The notes beneath the pieces are model-generated. The model saw only the letters and a list, made by a program, of their open reading frames with translations, ran no database searches and had not been told where the DNA came from. From Streptomyces sp. NBC_01237 (GTDB lineage Bacteria; Actinomycetota; Actinomycetes; Streptomycetales; Streptomycetaceae): a DNA stretch of 64,000 nt. This document shows, one piece after another, positions 1 through 9,037 of this stretch. The DNA lies in assembly GCF_035917275.1 (NCBI RefSeq), contig NZ_CP108508.1, forward strand, positions 4,154,001 to 4,218,000, read 5' to 3'. A program made the position numbers and the translations under genes. The number at the start of each line of letters is the position of its first letter. Position 1 is the first letter of the stretch.

Positions 1-188
1 GAGACCCGCGGGGAGGCGGGCGACTCCGCCCGGCGCCACGGGGCGGGCGTCGGTCCGTGCGGCCCGGCCGCACCGCGGTGCTGGAGGACGGTGAGCACCA
101 CCGCGACCGCCGCCGCCAGCTCCTCCGGGGTCGGCGACCCGTGGACCACTCTCAGCGGGGACCCGTCCGGCCCGGACGCGGCACTCAC
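1..188 (-). CDS. Acyl-CoA carboxylase epsilon subunit (3' end outside window)
   Basis: The GTG start overlaps the stop of the upstream carboxylase beta gene (GTGA overlap). The 62 visible codons begin VSAASGPDGSPLRVVHGSP and continue TPEELAAAVAVVL. The TPEELAAL-type stretch is the hallmark of the small actinobacterial acyl-CoA carboxylase epsilon subunits, which bind the carboxyltransferase beta subunit and stimulate the complex. The tail visible here is Pro/Ala/Gly rich and the stop lies beyond base 1. Overlap with the beta gene implies translational coupling. Identification rests on the short motif plus the neighbour, so the family is likely but the length is unknown. Confidence 0.8.
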   Translation of the reverse strand, partial: MSAASGPDGSPLRVVHGSPTPEELAAAVAVVLTVLQHRGAAGPHGPTPAPWRRAESPASPRV

Positions 189-1732
189 GCGGGCTGGTTG
201 CCGTGCTTGCGCGACGGCAGATCGGCGTGCTTGGAACGGAGCATCTCCAGCGAGCGGATCAGCAGGTGCCGCGTCCCGGCGGGGTCGATGACGTCGTCCA
301 CCAGGCCGCGTTCGGCCGCGTAGTAGGGGTGCATCAGCTCGGCCCTGTACTCCTTGACCAGCTGGCCGCGCACCCCCTCGGGGTCGTCGGACTCGGCGAT
401 CCGGCGGCGGAAGATGACGTTCGCCGCACCCTCCGCGCCCATGACGGCGATCTCGTTGGTGGGCCAGGCGTAACAGAGGTCGGCGCCGATGGACTGGCTG
501 TCCATGACGATGTAGGCGCCTCCGTAGGCCTTGCGCAGGATCAGCGAGATCCTCGGCACGGTGGCGTTGCAGTACGCGTACAGCAGCTTCGCGCCGTGCC
601 GGATGATCCCACCGTGCTCCTGATCGACACCGGGCAGGAAGCCGGGTACGTCGACCAGGGTCACCAGCGGGATGTTGAACGCGTCGCAGAACTGCACGAA
701 GCGCGCGGCCTTCTCGGAGGAGTGGATGTCCAGCACCCCGGCGTACGACAGGGGCTGGCTGGCCACGACGCCCACGACATGGCCGTCGAGCCGGGCCATC
801 GCGCAGATGATGTTGGTGGCCCAGCGTTCGTGGATCTCCAGGTAGTCGCCGTCGTCGACGAGCTCCTCGATGACCTTGTGCATGTCGTACGGGCGGTTGC
901 CGTCGGCGGGGACCAGGTCCAGCAGGACGTCACCGCGCCGGTCGGCCGGGTCGTCGCTCGCCACCGTCGGCGGGTTCTCCCGGTTGTTCGAGGGCAGCAT
1001 CCCGATCAGGTACCGCACCTCCGCGATACAGGTCTCCTCGTCGTCGTACGCGAAATGCGCCACGCCCGACGTCTCGGCGTGCACATCCGCACCGCCCAGA
1101 CCGTTCTGCGAGATCTCCTCGCCCGTCACCGCCTTCACCACGTCCGGACCCGTGATGAACATCTGCGACGTCTCACGCACCATGAACACGAAGTCCGTCA
1201 GCGCCGGACTGTAGGCCGCACCGCCCGCACACGGACCCAGCATCACACTGATCTGCGGGATCACCCCCGACGCCCGCGTGTTCCGCTGGAAGATCCCCCC
1301 GTACCCCGCCAGCGCCGAGACGCCCTCCTGGATACGCGCACCCGCACCGTCGTTCAGCGACACCAGCGGCGCACCCGCCGAGATCGCCATGTCCATGATC
1401 TTGTGGATCTTCGTCGCATGAGCCTCGCCCAGCGCCCCGCCGAAGATCCGGAAATCATGCGCGTACACGAAGACCGTCCGGCCCTCGACCGTGCCCCACC
1501 CCGTGATCACACCGTCCGTATAGGGCCTCTTCGCCTCCAGGCCGAACCCCGTCGCCCGGTGGCGACGCAACTGCTCGACCTCCCTGAACGAATCCGGGTC
1601 CAGCAGCAGCCCGATACGCTCACGCGCCGTCAGCTTCCCCTTCGCGTGCTGCGCCTCGGTGGCACGCTCGCTCGGTCCACGCAGCGCTTCGGCGCGGATG
1701 ACGGCGAGTTCATCCATCGTTTCCTGTGGCAT
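185..1732 (-). CDS. accB: Acyl-CoA carboxylase beta (carboxyltransferase) subunit, AccB-type
   Basis: A 515-residue biotin-dependent carboxyltransferase. It moves carboxyl from biotinylated alpha subunit to acyl-CoA, giving malonyl-/methylmalonyl-CoA for fatty acids and polyketides. Both crotonase-fold halves are present, with oxyanion-type glycines around GPCAGGAAYSPAL and GGAYIVM. The start is ATG at 1732, six bases after AAGGGGG; a TTG two codons upstream lies closer to that site. Residue 408 is Ile in GGAYIVM. From established work on Streptomyces coelicolor PccB/AccB, Asp at this position marks propionyl-CoA-specific PccB and Ile marks AccB, which also accepts acetyl-CoA, so AccB-type specificity is inferred. 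It sits 32 bp after the polyprenyl synthetase gene and overlaps the epsilon gene, so one operon is likely. Confidence 0.93.
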   Translation of the reverse strand: MPQETMDELAVIRAEALRGPSERATEAQHAKGKLTARERIGLLLDPDSFREVEQLRRHRATGFGLEAKRPYTDGVITGWGTVEGRTVFVYAHDFRIFGGALGEAHATKIHKIMDMAISAGAPLVSLNDGAGARIQEGVSALAGYGGIFQRNTRASGVIPQISVMLGPCAGGAAYSPALTDFVFMVRETSQMFITGPDVVKAVTGEEISQNGLGGADVHAETSGVAHFAYDDEETCIAEVRYLIGMLPSNNRENPPTVASDDPADRRGDVLLDLVPADGNRPYDMHKVIEELVDDGDYLEIHERWATNIICAMARLDGHVVGVVASQPLSYAGVLDIHSSEKAARFVQFCDAFNIPLVTLVDVPGFLPGVDQEHGGIIRHGAKLLYAYCNATVPRISLILRKAYGGAYIVMDSQSIGADLCYAWPTNEIAVMGAEGAANVIFRRRIAESDDPEGVRGQLVKEYRAELMHPYYAAERGLVDDVIDPAGTRHLLIRSLEMLRSKHADLPSRKHGNQPA

Positions 1733-1764
1733 GTCCAACCCCCTTGTCGTGTCTGCCGGTCAAG

Positions 1765-2808
1765 TCAGCGGGCCGACGCCACCGTGCGGGCGACACGGGT
1801 GTCGACGTAGTCGCACAGGGCGTGCAGGGCCCGGCGCGCCGGGCCGGGCGGCAGCGTGTCCAGCACGGCCCCCGCCCGGTCCAGCCGCTGCCGCAGATGG
1901 GCGCGTGCGGCCGCCGGAGCGGGCGACGCGGCGAACAGCTCCAGGGCGCGCCGCCGGTCACCGGGGTCCTCCAGCGGCCCGGCCGCCAGCAGCTCCCGCA
2001 GCTCGGCACCGGCCGGGCCCGGATCGGCGGTGGCCAGCAGCACCGGCAGGCTCGGCACCCCGGCGGCCAGGTCCGTGCCCTGCTCCTTGCCGGTGAGCTC
2101 GGCGGGCGCGGCCAGGTCGAGGAGGTCGTCGGATATCTGGAAGGCGATACCCAGCTGGAGGCCGTACTCGGCGAGGTCGGCGCGGTGCGCGGCCGGGGCC
2201 CCCGCCCGGAGCGCCCCGGCGCCCAGCGACATGGAGAGCAGGGCCGCGGTCTTGCCCGAGGTGACCTGGAAGAAGTGGCTGACGGGGTCCTCGCCCTCGG
2301 CGGGTCCGGACATCTCGCGCAGCTGGCCCACGACCAGTTCGCTCGCCACGTCCGCCTGGAACCGCACCATGTCCGGGCCCAGTTCGGCGGCGAGCCGGGC
2401 GGCGCGGGCGAGCAGCCAGTTGCCGCCCGCCACGGCGAGGCGCTCGCCCCAGCGGGCGTTGGCGCTGTCCACGCCGTGCCGCAGGGCCGCCCCGTCCATC
2501 ACGTCGTCGTGGTAGAGCGAGGAGATATGGACGAGCTCGGCGATCACGGCGGCATCGACGATCCCGTCCCGCCACGATTCGCCGAACTCCGCGCCGAGCA
2601 GGACGAGCAGGGGGCGCAGCCGCTTGCCGCCCGCCGCGGCGAGGTGACACGTCAGCTCCGCCACCCGGGGATCGGGGGCGCCCGAGGCGCAGTCCAGCAG
2701 GCGCTTCTCGACGGCGAGCAGCGACTCGGCCGTCCGTCGCTCGAACGACGGTTCCTGCGCGGCGATATGGGCCAGCAGTTCGGAGCCGGGCGGGGCCGTG
2801 ACGGTCAT
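1765..2808 (-). CDS. Polyprenyl synthetase family protein (class I isoprenyl diphosphate synthase)
   Basis: 347 residues, trans-isoprenyl diphosphate synthase fold. It shows GKRLRP (61-66), the first Asp-rich motif DDVMD (101-105), the second DDLLD (227-231) and GKEQGTD following it, all in the expected order, so magnesium and prenyl diphosphate binding look intact. Family members condense IPP with allylic diphosphates to make C15-C50 chains; product length cannot be read here, and menaquinone side-chain or terpenoid supply are both possible. The start ATG at 2808 follows GAGGACGAGGAC. The frame stays open upstream to 3219 but that extension is low-complexity Arg/Pro sequence and is not supported. 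First gene of a probable operon with the carboxylase genes. Confidence 0.9.
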   Translation of the reverse strand: MTVTAPPGSELLAHIAAQEPSFERRTAESLLAVEKRLLDCASGAPDPRVAELTCHLAAAGGKRLRPLLVLLGAEFGESWRDGIVDAAVIAELVHISSLYHDDVMDGAALRHGVDSANARWGERLAVAGGNWLLARAARLAAELGPDMVRFQADVASELVVGQLREMSGPAEGEDPVSHFFQVTSGKTAALLSMSLGAGALRAGAPAAHRADLAEYGLQLGIAFQISDDLLDLAAPAELTGKEQGTDLAAGVPSLPVLLATADPGPAGAELRELLAAGPLEDPGDRRRALELFAASPAPAAARAHLRQRLDRAGAVLDTLPPGPARRALHALCDYVDTRVARTVASAR

Positions 2809-3361
2809 GTCCTCGTCCTCTTCTTCAGCGGGTCGTGACGTGTGCACGGGGTGGGTGCGTACCGGAGCCGGGTCCACCGGCGTCGACGGCGGTCCGAGGA
2901 TCGGCTCCGCCCTTCGCACCCGGCAACGGCGCTGGCCTCTTCCTGCCAGCCGGCCTCGGGCGACGCCGGGGTGCCCGGCCTGCGGACCTCGTCGGGAGCC
3001 CGGCGGCCGGAACCGGAACCTCTTTCTCCGCACAGGGGAACGGCGCAGGGTGCGGTCGCTCACGCATCGGGCCGACGGCCCGGTCCCCGAAGGGGCCGGG
3101 CCTCCGACATCCCGGCGGAACATGGGGGGGGATCGCCCGCCGGACAGGGAGGCTCCGCTATAGGGGCGAGCACTGCACCTGACGCGCCCATGGAACTGCG
3201 CCCGCCCCCTCAACGGCAATGCCCGCTACAGGAAGCTGCCAGGGGGACGGGGGGTGGCGCGCCGGTGTGCATCCGGGGGAGCCGGAGTATAGAAAGCGCA
3301 TAGGCACGTACCCAACCCTGGAAGGAACGCCCGGCAGGGGCGGCCCGAGGAGGAGGGGAAC
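2809..3361. other. Intergenic region, 553 bp
   Basis: Divergent spacer between the polyprenyl synthetase gene and the small gene at 3362. No convincing ORF on either strand. A TATAGA hexamer near 3296-3301 could be the -10 of the rightward gene. The 14-mer AGGAAGCTGCCAGG at 3230-3243 recurs at 6815-6828, in the spacer beyond the SARP/IclR pair. Nothing else recognisable. Confidence 0.5.
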
Positions 3362-3721
3362 ATGAGCCAGGAGGCTGCACCGGATCCGGCGGCGGTGACG
3401 GAGGACGGCGGTCCGGAGCACCCGCGGCGGGAGACCCCGTCCGGGGCACGGTGGCACGTGTCGGCCGGGGAAGGAACCCGCCCGGCACCGCGGCAGGGCC
3501 CGTTCCCGTCCGAGCCGGACTTGGGCCCGGACTTCGGCCCGGACGAGCTCGGGGGCCTGGACATGGAGGACGGCTCGGCGGCGGACGATCAGGGTCTGCG
3601 CTGGGCCGCGCTGCTGGCGGCGTTCATCAACGACATGCAGGCCCCGCTGCCCGCCGCCCCCGGCGGGAGCGTCCCCCCGCCCGGCGCCACGGCCGAACGG
3701 CCCCGGCCGACGACCGGCTGA
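3362..3721 (+). CDS. Small hypothetical protein
   Basis: 119 residues with no family I recognise. A strong ribosome-binding site (GAGGAGGAGGGGAAC then ATG) supports translation. The first 75 residues are Pro/Gly/Asp-rich and probably disordered; the C-terminal part contains a short amphipathic helix-like stretch (GLRWAALLAAFINDMQ) followed by a Pro-rich tail. No signal peptide, no cysteine. It converges on the SARP gene. It could be a small regulatory partner or a metabolite-cluster accessory, but nothing in the sequence shows this. Confidence 0.55.
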   Translation: MSQEAAPDPAAVTEDGGPEHPRRETPSGARWHVSAGEGTRPAPRQGPFPSEPDLGPDFGPDELGGLDMEDGSAADDQGLRWAALLAAFINDMQAPLPAAPGGSVPPPGATAERPRPTTG

Positions 3722-3839
3722 CGGAACGGGCCGAGCCCCGCGCCCCCGTAACCACGACGGAGCGCACCCCACGCCCCTCGGCCCTCGGCCCTCACGAGGG
3801 CGCACCCGTACCCCGACCGGCGGGTGAGCGCGCGGACCC

Positions 3840-5720
3840 TCAGTGCACCAGGAGCCTGACCAGGGGCGTGCACCGGTAGCGCTCCTGTGCCGGGGCCAGG
3901 GCGGACGGACCGCCCGACGGGTGGAGAAGGAACCCGCCCGGTCCCGTGGCGAGTTCCAGCAGCCCGCCCTCCACCAGCGCGTCCAGCGCCCCCCGGGCCC
4001 GCTCCTCGGACCAGTTCAGCCGTCGTGCGACACCGGCCGGTGAGAAGACGCCCGGTTCGGTACGGGCCAGCGTGCGCAGGACCGGGCGCAGCGGGGGTTC
4101 CAGCTGCATGACGCTCGCGCGGAGCACCGTACGCAGATCGTGGGCCCCCTCCCCCCACTCGTCCGACCGCACCTCCCCGCGCTCCAGCCGCTCCACCAGC
4201 CGGGCCACCGGACAGTGCGGCCGGGCGACCAGCCGGGCCGCGCAGAACCGCAGGGCCAGCGGCAGCCCGTCGCACAGCTCCAGCATCCTTCGGGCCGCCA
4301 CGGGTTCGGCGTCCAGGCGCCTGTGTCCGACCCCCGCCACGATCAGCTCCCGCGCCTCCGCGTCGTCGAGCCGCCCGACCTGCACCGCCCGGACACCCTC
4401 CAGCGACGCCAGCGGACGGCAGCCGCTGATCAGCACCCGGCAGCCGGGGCCGCTCGCCAGCAACGGCCGCACCTGACGGTCGTCCACCGCGTTGTCGAGC
4501 ACGACGAGGACCCGGCGCCGGGACAGCGCGCTGCGGTACAGCTGGACGCGCTCGTCCAGCGTGCCGGGCAGGTCCTCGTCCCGTACGGACGTCAGCGCGC
4601 GCAGGAAGCTGCCGAGCACCTCCAGCGGATTCTTGGCACCGCCGTTCTCGTCCCGCAGGTCGATGTAGAGCTGGCCCTGCCGGAAGTCGTCCCGGCAGGC
4701 GTGCCCCGCCCGCACGGCCAGCGCCGTCTTGCCCATCCCGGCCGCACCGGTCAGCACGACGCCCCGGTACGCGCTCCGGGTGCTGCGCAACTCTCCGAGC
4801 ACATCGGCGAGTTCGGTGCGGCGGCCGACGAATCCCACGGTGTCCATCGGCAGCATGGCCGGTACCAGGCCGGTCCACGGACTGTGCGGGCCGTGGAACC
4901 GCGGGCCGCCCGCCGCGGCGGCCACCGGTGCGGCGGTGGCCGCCGCGGTCGGCCCGGTCAGGATCAGTGGCTCGGCGGCGGCCGGGCCGGGCAGCGCCTC
5001 CAGCAGCACCGCGCGGTGCAGCTGCCGCAGCGACGCCCCCGGGGCCACGCCCAGCTCCTTGTGGAGCACGCGCCGCCCCTGCTCGTACACGCGCAGGGCG
5101 TCCATCTGCCGGTCGCAGCGGTACAGGGCGGTCATCAGCTGGCCGCGCAACGACTCCCGCGTGGGGTGCTCCGCCACCAGCCGGGTCAGCTCGGGCAGGG
5201 CACTGTCGTGCCGGCCCAGGGCAAGGACGGCCGCCATCCGGTTGTCCACCGCGCGCAGCCGGGCCTCCTCCAGCAGCGGAAGCTCGGTCCGGCTCAGGAA
5301 CTCGGTGACGTCCGACAGCGCCGGGCCGTTCCACAGCGCCAGTGCGGGCTCCAGACAGGCCGCGGCCGCGGCGTAGCGGTGCTTCACCAGGTCCTCGCGC
5401 CCCTGCTCGGCGAGTTGCTGGAACACCTCCCAGTCGAACCACGCGTCCCCCAGGACCAGACCGTAGCCGCGGTGCCTGCGCACCAGCCGGAGCCCCGGCC
5501 CGCAGCTGCGCCGCAGCCGCGAGACGTAGGTGTAGAGCTGGGCGGACATCGTCGCGGGCGGCGACGGCCCCCACAGCAGTTCGGCGAGCCACTGATCGGA
5601 GACGAAGTGACCGGGGGAGACCAGGAGCGCCGCGAGCACCGTGCGCTGCTTGGCCGCGGTGAGCGGGATACGGGCCCCCCGGGCCCAGATCTCGGTGGGG
5701 CCGAGAATCCTGAACTCCAT
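3840..5720 (-). CDS. SARP-family transcriptional activator with NB-ARC ATPase domain
   Basis: 626 residues. The N-terminus MEFRILGPTEIW begins a winged-helix OmpR-like DNA-binding domain (about 1-95), followed by the bacterial transcriptional activator (BTAD) domain (about 100-245). An NB-ARC module begins near VGFVGRRTEL and has the P-loop GAAGMGKTAL and a Walker-B-like VLVVLDN. AfsR/RedD-type SARPs activate antibiotic clusters by binding heptameric repeats near -35. No long TPR region follows, so it is mid-sized. The start at 5720 is preferred because SARPs typically begin M-x-F-x-x-LGP; an upstream ATG at 5750 lacks a better ribosome site. It lies 61 bp after the IclR gene on the same strand, so co-transcription is likely. 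Confidence 0.88.
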   Translation of the reverse strand: MEFRILGPTEIWARGARIPLTAAKQRTVLAALLVSPGHFVSDQWLAELLWGPSPPATMSAQLYTYVSRLRRSCGPGLRLVRRHRGYGLVLGDAWFDWEVFQQLAEQGREDLVKHRYAAAAACLEPALALWNGPALSDVTEFLSRTELPLLEEARLRAVDNRMAAVLALGRHDSALPELTRLVAEHPTRESLRGQLMTALYRCDRQMDALRVYEQGRRVLHKELGVAPGASLRQLHRAVLLEALPGPAAAEPLILTGPTAAATAAPVAAAAGGPRFHGPHSPWTGLVPAMLPMDTVGFVGRRTELADVLGELRSTRSAYRGVVLTGAAGMGKTALAVRAGHACRDDFRQGQLYIDLRDENGGAKNPLEVLGSFLRALTSVRDEDLPGTLDERVQLYRSALSRRRVLVVLDNAVDDRQVRPLLASGPGCRVLISGCRPLASLEGVRAVQVGRLDDAEARELIVAGVGHRRLDAEPVAARRMLELCDGLPLALRFCAARLVARPHCPVARLVERLERGEVRSDEWGEGAHDLRTVLRASVMQLEPPLRPVLRTLARTEPGVFSPAGVARRLNWSEERARGALDALVEGGLLELATGPGGFLLHPSGGPSALAPAQERYRCTPLVRLLVH

Positions 5721-5781
5721 CTGTGCCGCCGGATCTTCCCGACGTGTCATACGGGCCGCCGCCCGGCCCCGGGGGAAAGGG

Positions 5782-6522
5782 TCATCCGTCCGACGCTTCA
5801 CCCAGGCGCAGTGCGGCATCGATCATGGCACCGCCGAACTCCCTCGCGGGGCCGCCGGCCAGCAGTGCGGCCGGCCCGGAGAGGGAGAGCGCCGCGACCA
5901 CCCGGCCGCCGGGTCCCCGTACCGGCGCGGCCAGCGTGACCGCGTCGCCGTCCAAGGCACCGGCGCCCTGCGCCCAGCCCCGGCGGCGCACCTGGGCCAG
6001 TGCGGCGGCGGTGAAACGGGCCCTGGCGAGCCCCCGGTACAGGACCTCGGGCTCCTCCCAGGCGAGCAGCACCTGTGCCACCGCCCCGGACCGCATCGAG
6101 AAGGCGGTCCCCACCGGCACGGCGTCCGCCACCCGCGGCGAGGACTCGGCCGCCGCCACGCACAACTGGCCGCCGTCGCAGCGCCGGTGGAGCCGGACCC
6201 CGGCACCGGTCCGGTCACGCAGTTCGGGCAGTACGGTCGCGGCCAGGGCCAGCATCCGGTCGCCGTGCTCCAGGACCGCCATCTCGCTCAGCCGGGGGCC
6301 GAGCAGATACCGGCCCCTGGCGTCGCGGGTGACCAGCCGGAGCCGTTGCAGGGCCAGGGCCAGCCGGTAGGCGGTGGGACGGGTCAGCCCGGTGACCCTG
6401 ACGATCCGGGACACCGAGGCGGGGCCGTCCTCCAGCACGCTCAGCAGCAGGGACGCCTTGTCCAGCACGGCGACCCCGCTGTCGTGGCGGGAAGGAACGG
6501 CGGGGTGGGTCCAGGTGGTCAT
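5782..6522 (-). CDS. IclR family transcriptional regulator
   Basis: 246 residues. An N-terminal winged helix-turn-helix (about 10-70; SLLLSVLEDGPASVSRIVRVTGL then TRPTAYRLALAL) is followed by the IclR effector-binding GAF-like domain (RYLLGPRLSEMA onwards, ending ALSLSGPAALLAG). IclR proteins respond to small carboxylates or aromatics; the ligand here is unknown. The start ATG at 6522 follows GGAGGG with good spacing; an upstream extension of the frame is Arg/Gly low-complexity and rejected. Located immediately upstream of the SARP gene, it may govern SARP expression. Confidence 0.85.
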   Translation of the reverse strand: MTTWTHPAVPSRHDSGVAVLDKASLLLSVLEDGPASVSRIVRVTGLTRPTAYRLALALQRLRLVTRDARGRYLLGPRLSEMAVLEHGDRMLALAATVLPELRDRTGAGVRLHRRCDGGQLCVAAAESSPRVADAVPVGTAFSMRSGAVAQVLLAWEEPEVLYRGLARARFTAAALAQVRRRGWAQGAGALDGDAVTLAAPVRGPGGRVVAALSLSGPAALLAGGPAREFGGAMIDAALRLGEASDG

Positions 6523-6850
6523 CGGGTGCCCTCCAGGGACTCCGCCGGTACGCGGGTTTCCTCCGGGCACGACGCCGGTACGTCCGCCGGAGCGGCCCCG
6601 CCCCGCTCCTCCCCGCCGCCCCCGGACGCCCCGGGGCTGCGGGAAGCGGTCGCCCGGTGACCACGGAGCCGTCCGACGCCGATGCCGGCCTTCATCTCTT
6701 CGCACCTCGCGTCAGCGGTACTTCGTAGCGGTACGGCGACGGGCCCGCCCCGGCGGACTCCGATCGACTCCGCCAGTTCTAGCCGCCTGCTCCCGCCCCG
6801 ACAACGGGAACTTCAGGAAGCTGCCAGGACGGCACCGGCGCCGCCCCCGG
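6523..6850. other. Intergenic region, 328 bp
   Basis: Between the IclR start and the stop of the first LuxR-like gene. No supported gene. Contains the 14-mer AGGAAGCTGCCAGG (6815-6828) preceded by ACAACGGGAA, resembling the copy at 3211-3243. No strong hairpin recognised. Confidence 0.4.
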
Positions 6851-7786
6851 TCAGTCCGCGCCGCGCGGTGGCGGGCCGGACTGCCCCGGAGCCTCCATCG
6901 GCCCCAGCAGGCCCAGTTCAGCGGCCCGCACACCCGCCTGGAAGCGTGAGCTGGCATCGAGCAGCGTCATGATCTCCGCGACGTACCGCCGGTAGGTCCT
7001 GACCGAGACCACGAGTTCGCGGGCGGCGACCTCGTCGGTGACTCCGGCGCGCAGGGCACCGAGAATCTGCCGTGCCAGCTCGGTTCGGCAGTGGTCGCCG
7101 AAGGTGACGCGGGCGTCGGCGGGCACGGCGTTGCGCCACACCCCGTTGTAGAGCGTGCAGAGCGTGTGGATGACATCGGGCACCCGGATGAGCGACGCCC
7201 GGCGGCCGGTCGGCGACTCCGTCGAGACCAGCCCCACCTCCTCGTCCACGATCACGCCCTGGAGCGGCGGGACCCGTGCCACCCGGATGTCGACGAGGGA
7301 ATCCGCCTTCCGCTGTTCGCGGACGAAGTCCTCGTCGATCATGGCCGGGGAGCAGAGCAGACGCAGCCGCACCCCTTCCGGCACCAGATGGATCAGTGCG
7401 CGCAGATGGGTCTTGGTCTCGGTGCCGCAGCTCGGCCCCGAGGCCAGCACCACATCGATGCTGCGGACGGCTTGCAGCACCAGTTTGCGCGCCTCGCCGA
7501 GCACTTCCGTCCGGTGGCCGTCCATGGCGACGATCTGCCGGTCCGACGAGACCCGGTTGCGATGGCGCTCCATCGTCGTCTCGATCAGGGCCCGGACTTC
7601 GATCAGGGCCCGCTCGATGGCGTCCTGCCCCTCACCCGGCCCCGGTCGCTCGGGGCCGCCGTCCGGCGCCGGGCCGGGGGGGTCCTCCCCCGGCTCCCCG
7701 GGTCTCTGCCCCTCGGCGCCCGGTCCGTCGGGTCTCTGCCCGTCGCCGCCCGGCTCGTTCGGGCCTCTCGCAGGTGTCGTGGTCAT
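6851..7786 (-). CDS. LuxR/TrmB-like helix-turn-helix regulator, copy 1
   Basis: 311 residues. The N-terminal 60 residues are Pro/Gly/Glu-rich and disordered. Then comes a helix (AIERALIEVRALIETTMERHR) and a central domain with a PLD-like or TrmB-like look (LVLQAVRSIDVVLASGP ... VRLRLLCSPAMIDEDFV ... GVIVDEEVGLVS). It ends with a LuxR-type C-terminal HTH (ARQILGALRAGVTDEVAARE then LVVSVRTYRRYVAEIMTLL). The start ATG at 7786 is chosen because the upstream extension runs into the neighbouring gene. It is a paralogue of the next gene upstream (7839-8627), sharing the SRFQAGVRA-ELGLL ending. No receiver domain is present, so it is not a standard response regulator; the signal is unknown. Confidence 0.75.
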   Translation of the reverse strand: MTTTPARGPNEPGGDGQRPDGPGAEGQRPGEPGEDPPGPAPDGGPERPGPGEGQDAIERALIEVRALIETTMERHRNRVSSDRQIVAMDGHRTEVLGEARKLVLQAVRSIDVVLASGPSCGTETKTHLRALIHLVPEGVRLRLLCSPAMIDEDFVREQRKADSLVDIRVARVPPLQGVIVDEEVGLVSTESPTGRRASLIRVPDVIHTLCTLYNGVWRNAVPADARVTFGDHCRTELARQILGALRAGVTDEVAARELVVSVRTYRRYVAEIMTLLDASSRFQAGVRAAELGLLGPMEAPGQSGPPPRGAD

Positions 7787-7838
7787 CTCTTGCTGCCCCC
7801 GTTGTTCCACAGTCGGTGTCACCGCACGGGCCGGCGTC

Positions 7839-8627
7839 TCAGGACCGTTCCAGCAACCCCAGCTCGACCGCGCGTACCCCGGCCTGGAACCGGGAGTTCG
7901 CTCCGAGTACCCGCATGATCTCCGCGACATGCCGCCGGTAGGTACGCAGCGAGACGTCGATCTCCCGCGCGGCCACGTCGTCCGTACGTCCCGCACGGAG
8001 CTGCTCCAGGATGCGCCGCGCCAGCGCGCCGCGCAGACTGCGGTCGAGGCGGAGTTCATCGGCGACGGGGCGGGCGTTGGCCCACGCCCCGGCGAAGAGG
8101 AGGTCGAGCGCGCCCACCGCCGCCGGGTCGCTGATGACCGCGGCGTGCCGGCCCGCCGACCCGTTGCCCGACTGGACCAGGGCGGTCCGGCCGTCGACGA
8201 TCAACGCCTCGCGCAACTCGCCCTTCGACATCCGCACTTCCAGCGTGGTGTCGCCGAACGCCTGACGGCAGTCGGCGGACAGTTCCAGCGCCCGTCCCGC
8301 CGCGAGCAGTCGCACGGCGAGCTGCCCCCGGCCGTGCGGCGCCGGGGGTGGGGCCACGGCCGCGGCGACCGCCGCGATCACCACGGACGAGTGCTTCCAG
8401 TTGCCCGTCACCGCCAGATGCGCCGAGTACCTCGCGCCCGCCATGACGCGCTTCACGGCCTCGACCACCGAGCCGTCGTCCGCGCGTACCAGCAGCGAGG
8501 CGCCTCCCGGCTGCCTGCGGTGCATCGACATCGAGGACTCGATCAGAGCCCGCGCCTGCAGAAGCGCGCCCTCCACGGAATCAACTCGGTGCACGTCCTC
8601 AGGTGCATCCGCCACCCCCGAACCCAT
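7839..8627 (-). CDS. LuxR/TrmB-like helix-turn-helix regulator, copy 2
   Basis: 262 residues with the same plan as its downstream neighbour: an N-terminal helix (SVEGALLQARALIESSMSMH), a central sensor-like domain of about 130 residues, and a LuxR-type HTH (LARRILEQLRAGRTDDVAAR then EIDVSLRTYRRHVAEIMRVL). ATG at 8627 follows GGGGGAGCGGA. The two genes are 52 bp apart and probably co-transcribed, so the pair looks like a tandem duplication that has diverged, possibly forming a heteromer. It is divergent from the phosphopantetheinyl transferase gene across a 410-bp spacer, hinting at control of a polyketide/peptide pathway. Function inferred from domain resemblance only. Confidence 0.75.
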   Translation of the reverse strand: MGSGVADAPEDVHRVDSVEGALLQARALIESSMSMHRRQPGGASLLVRADDGSVVEAVKRVMAGARYSAHLAVTGNWKHSSVVIAAVAAAVAPPPAPHGRGQLAVRLLAAGRALELSADCRQAFGDTTLEVRMSKGELREALIVDGRTALVQSGNGSAGRHAAVISDPAAVGALDLLFAGAWANARPVADELRLDRSLRGALARRILEQLRAGRTDDVAAREIDVSLRTYRRHVAEIMRVLGANSRFQAGVRAVELGLLERS

Positions 8628-9037
8628 TCCGCTCCCCCGATAATTATTCAGCCGCCCCGGAAAACCAATTACTTGTGCTGGATTTATTCCTCAGGGCGCA
8701 TCAGCCGTGTGAGGTTATCCGAAATCCAAGTGACGGGATCCCTGGGACACTTACAAGCCATCGCTCAACGTGACCAGACATTAGATCGCGGACGTGAACC
8801 AGTCAACGGCTCACCGTTGCAAGCGGACCGGCCAACTCCGCAAGTTCGCCCCCGACCGGCCCCCGCACCGCCCTCCCACGCGAAAATGTCACCAAGCTGC
8901 ATCCGGGCCGCCCATTCGAACCCTTCGCATTCCACTTACCGTGCCGTACGTGATCAGCCCCTCACGCGCCGCAGTCACCCCTGTCCCATAGAGGCCATCG
9001 GCCCCCTGGGCACCACCGGCCGACCTACCCTCCTCCC
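8628..9037. other. Divergent promoter region, 410 bp
   Basis: An AT-rich patch (8641-8720, containing TAATTATT) lies next to the leftward regulator start and is the likely promoter of the regulator pair. On the right the hexamer TACCCT (9026-9031) stands six bases before the GTG of the transferase gene, the arrangement seen for leaderless actinobacterial transcripts; no clear -35 accompanies it. No ORF supported. Confidence 0.45.

Noticed and set aside
203..1810. Long open frame on the plus strand opposite the carboxylase beta gene (535 codons)
   Set aside because: Arg/His/Val-rich translation without motifs; third-position GC bias of the antisense gene explains it.
2809..3219. N-terminal extension of the polyprenyl synthetase
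   Set aside because: Arg/Pro-rich sequence without family similarity; ATG 2808 has a good ribosome site.
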